From Chloroflexota bacterium (GTDB taxonomy: Bacteria > Chloroflexota > Anaerolineae > DTLA01): a stretch of 55,025 bases of DNA. The notes under the pieces were generated by a model that worked only from the letters and a program-made list of their open reading frames with translations, was not told where the DNA came from and made no database searches. Positions within the stretch are counted from its first letter, which is position 1, and each line of letters begins with the position of its first letter. The position numbers and the translations under genes are program-made. Shown in pieces: positions 54,020 to 55,025 of the stretch. The stretch lies in NCBI GenBank assembly GCA_014874485.1, contig JADBJK010000037.1:1-55025 (forward strand), read 5' to 3'.

Positions 54020-55025
54020 TCACTCCCCCTGGCAAAACTGCAGACAGCGGGCCAGGTTCCGCGCCACAATGGGATACACCTCTGGGAACAGGTCCTCTCG
54101 GAATACCTGGAGGGCTTGCTGGAAGGCGTGGATGGCGCGGGAGCAGTTGAGGGCCTTGTCCTGGACCTCGGCCAGGGTGCTGTAGGCAATCCCCAGGTTA
54201 TTTTGGGTCATGGCGTAGTCCATGGGGAAGCGTTCCAGGGTTCTGACCTGGAGGGCTTGTTCATAGGCGTGGATGGCGCGGGAGCAGTTGAGGGCCTTGT
54301 CCTGGACCTCGGCCAGGCGGGTATAAGCCCCGCCCAGGTTATTTTGGGTGGTTGCGTACTGGATGGGGAAGCGTTCCAGGGTTCTGACCTGGAGGGCTTG
54401 CTGGAAGGCGTGGATGGCGCGGGAGCAGTTGAGGGCCTTGTCCTGGACCTCGGCCAGGGTGAGGTAGGCATTCCCCAGGTTATTTTGGGTCATGGCGTAG
54501 TCCATGGGGAAGCGTTCCAGGGTATACACCTGGAGGGCTTGCTGGAAGGCGTGGATGGCGCGGGAGCAGTTGAGGGCCTTGTCCTGGACCTCGGCCAGGG
54601 TGCTGTAGGCAGTCCCCAGGTTATTTTGGGTCATGGCGTAGTCCATGGGGAAGCGTTCCAGGGTATACACCTGGAGGGCTTGTTCGTAGGCGTGGATGGC
54701 GCGGGAGCAGTTGAGGGCCTTGTCCTGGACCTCGGCCAGGGTGGTGTAGGCATTCCCCAGGTTATTTTGGGTCATGGCGTAGTCCATGGGGAAGCGTTCC
54801 AGGGTATACACCTGGAGGGCTTGTTCGTAGGCGTGGATGGCGCGGGAGCAGTTGAGGGCCTTGTCCTGGACCTCGGCCAGGGTGGTGTAGGCAGTCCCCA
54901 GGTTATTTTGGGTCATGGCGTAGTCCATGGGGAAGCGTTCCCGGGTATACACCTGGAGGGCTTGTTCGTAGGCGTGGATGGCGCGGGAGCAGTTGAGGGC
55001 CTTGTCCTGGACCTCGGCCAGGGTG
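54020..55025 (-). CDS. TPR-repeat protein, partial (5' end outside window)
   Basis: At least 335 codons remain open at the window edge, so the N-terminus is missing. The protein is a run of seven 47-residue units (141 bp, with the anchor GAGCAG at 54141, 54282, 54423, 54564, 54705, 54846 and 54987) reading CSRAIHAYEQALQV then ERFPMDYAMTQNNLGNAY and TLAEVQDKALN. This is the kinesin-light-chain-like TPR type often fused to CHAT or signalling domains; here the C-terminus ends shortly after the repeats with QFCQGE. It is probably a protein-interaction scaffold. Confidence 0.85.
   Translation of the reverse strand, partial: TLAEVQDKALNCSRAIHAYEQALQVYTRERFPMDYAMTQNNLGTAYTTLAEVQDKALNCSRAIHAYEQALQVYTLERFPMDYAMTQNNLGNAYTTLAEVQDKALNCSRAIHAYEQALQVYTLERFPMDYAMTQNNLGTAYSTLAEVQDKALNCSRAIHAFQQALQVYTLERFPMDYAMTQNNLGNAYLTLAEVQDKALNCSRAIHAFQQALQVRTLERFPIQYATTQNNLGGAYTRLAEVQDKALNCSRAIHAYEQALQVRTLERFPMDYAMTQNNLGIAYSTLAEVQDKALNCSRAIHAFQQALQVFREDLFPEVYPIVARNLARCLQFCQGE

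Noticed and set aside
54020-55025. A CRISPR array or satellite DNA
   Set aside because: The period of 141 bp is 47 codons and translates to a good TPR repeat without stops.

Overview
The window (55 kb, high GC) looks like a chromosomal segment from a bacterium of the Chloroflexota, probably an Anaerolineae-type anaerobe. This is inferred from the gene set: an ADP-forming acetate-CoA ligase, GTP-dependent PEPCK, giant DUF11 surface proteins, C25 peptidases, Pro/Thr-rich surface stalks and a fused FAD/Fe-S oxidase with a Met-Pro tail. It is not proven by a marker gene. There are no phage or transposase genes, but intergenic space is full of short dispersed palindromes and tandem repeats.

Layout. 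1-630: GC-rich 107-bp tandem repeats. 631-3702: a membrane-anchored glycoside hydrolase, five 123-bp repeats, an amino-acid-type solute-binding protein and a small lipoprotein. 3817-8040: a housekeeping cluster trmD-rplS-rnhB-yraN-miaA followed by a multi-pass membrane protein. 8041-10047: 92-bp repeats, a degenerate GDPD-like protein and a ROK kinase. 10520-30878: the centrepiece, a three-gene unit behind a perfect-consensus promoter and a 258-nt leader. It encodes a 5437-aa secreted DUF11 repeat protein, a 1000-aa C25 (gingipain-type) peptidase and a Pro/Thr stalk protein with a VPKTG sortase-type anchor, and it ends at a strong terminator. 30918-33720: HAD phosphatase, DUF6512 membrane protein, ferritin-VIT1 metal transporter and a stress-type protein. 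33901: tRNA-Lys(CTT). 34156-35418: a second surface glycoside hydrolase. 35715-39627: a PocR-domain regulator and a large FAD/Fe-S oxidoreductase. 39751-48656: central carbon metabolism (enolase, a DRTGG/Pta-N-like protein, ADP-forming acetate-CoA ligase, Crp/Fnr regulator, MFS transporter, PEPCK). 49006-52945: an IclR regulator divergent from a sugar ABC system that has suffered an internal deletion, then an alpha/beta hydrolase and a DUF364 protein. 52983-55025: a secreted thermonuclease lipoprotein, REP-like palindromes and a partial TPR protein made of near-identical 141-bp repeats.

How the parts fit. The enolase/PEPCK/acetate-CoA ligase block suggests a fermentative metabolism that makes ATP while releasing acetate. 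The two hydrolases, ROK kinase and sugar-binding protein suggest use of polysaccharides. The DUF11-C25-anchor unit looks like a dedicated cell-surface assembly: a roughly 34-domain fibre with five nested jelly-roll domains, a protease that may process it, and a wall-anchored stalk. A separate signal runs through the whole window: the words GTSAC and TCGA are almost absent and synonymous codons are chosen to avoid them, as expected from long exposure to restriction-modification.
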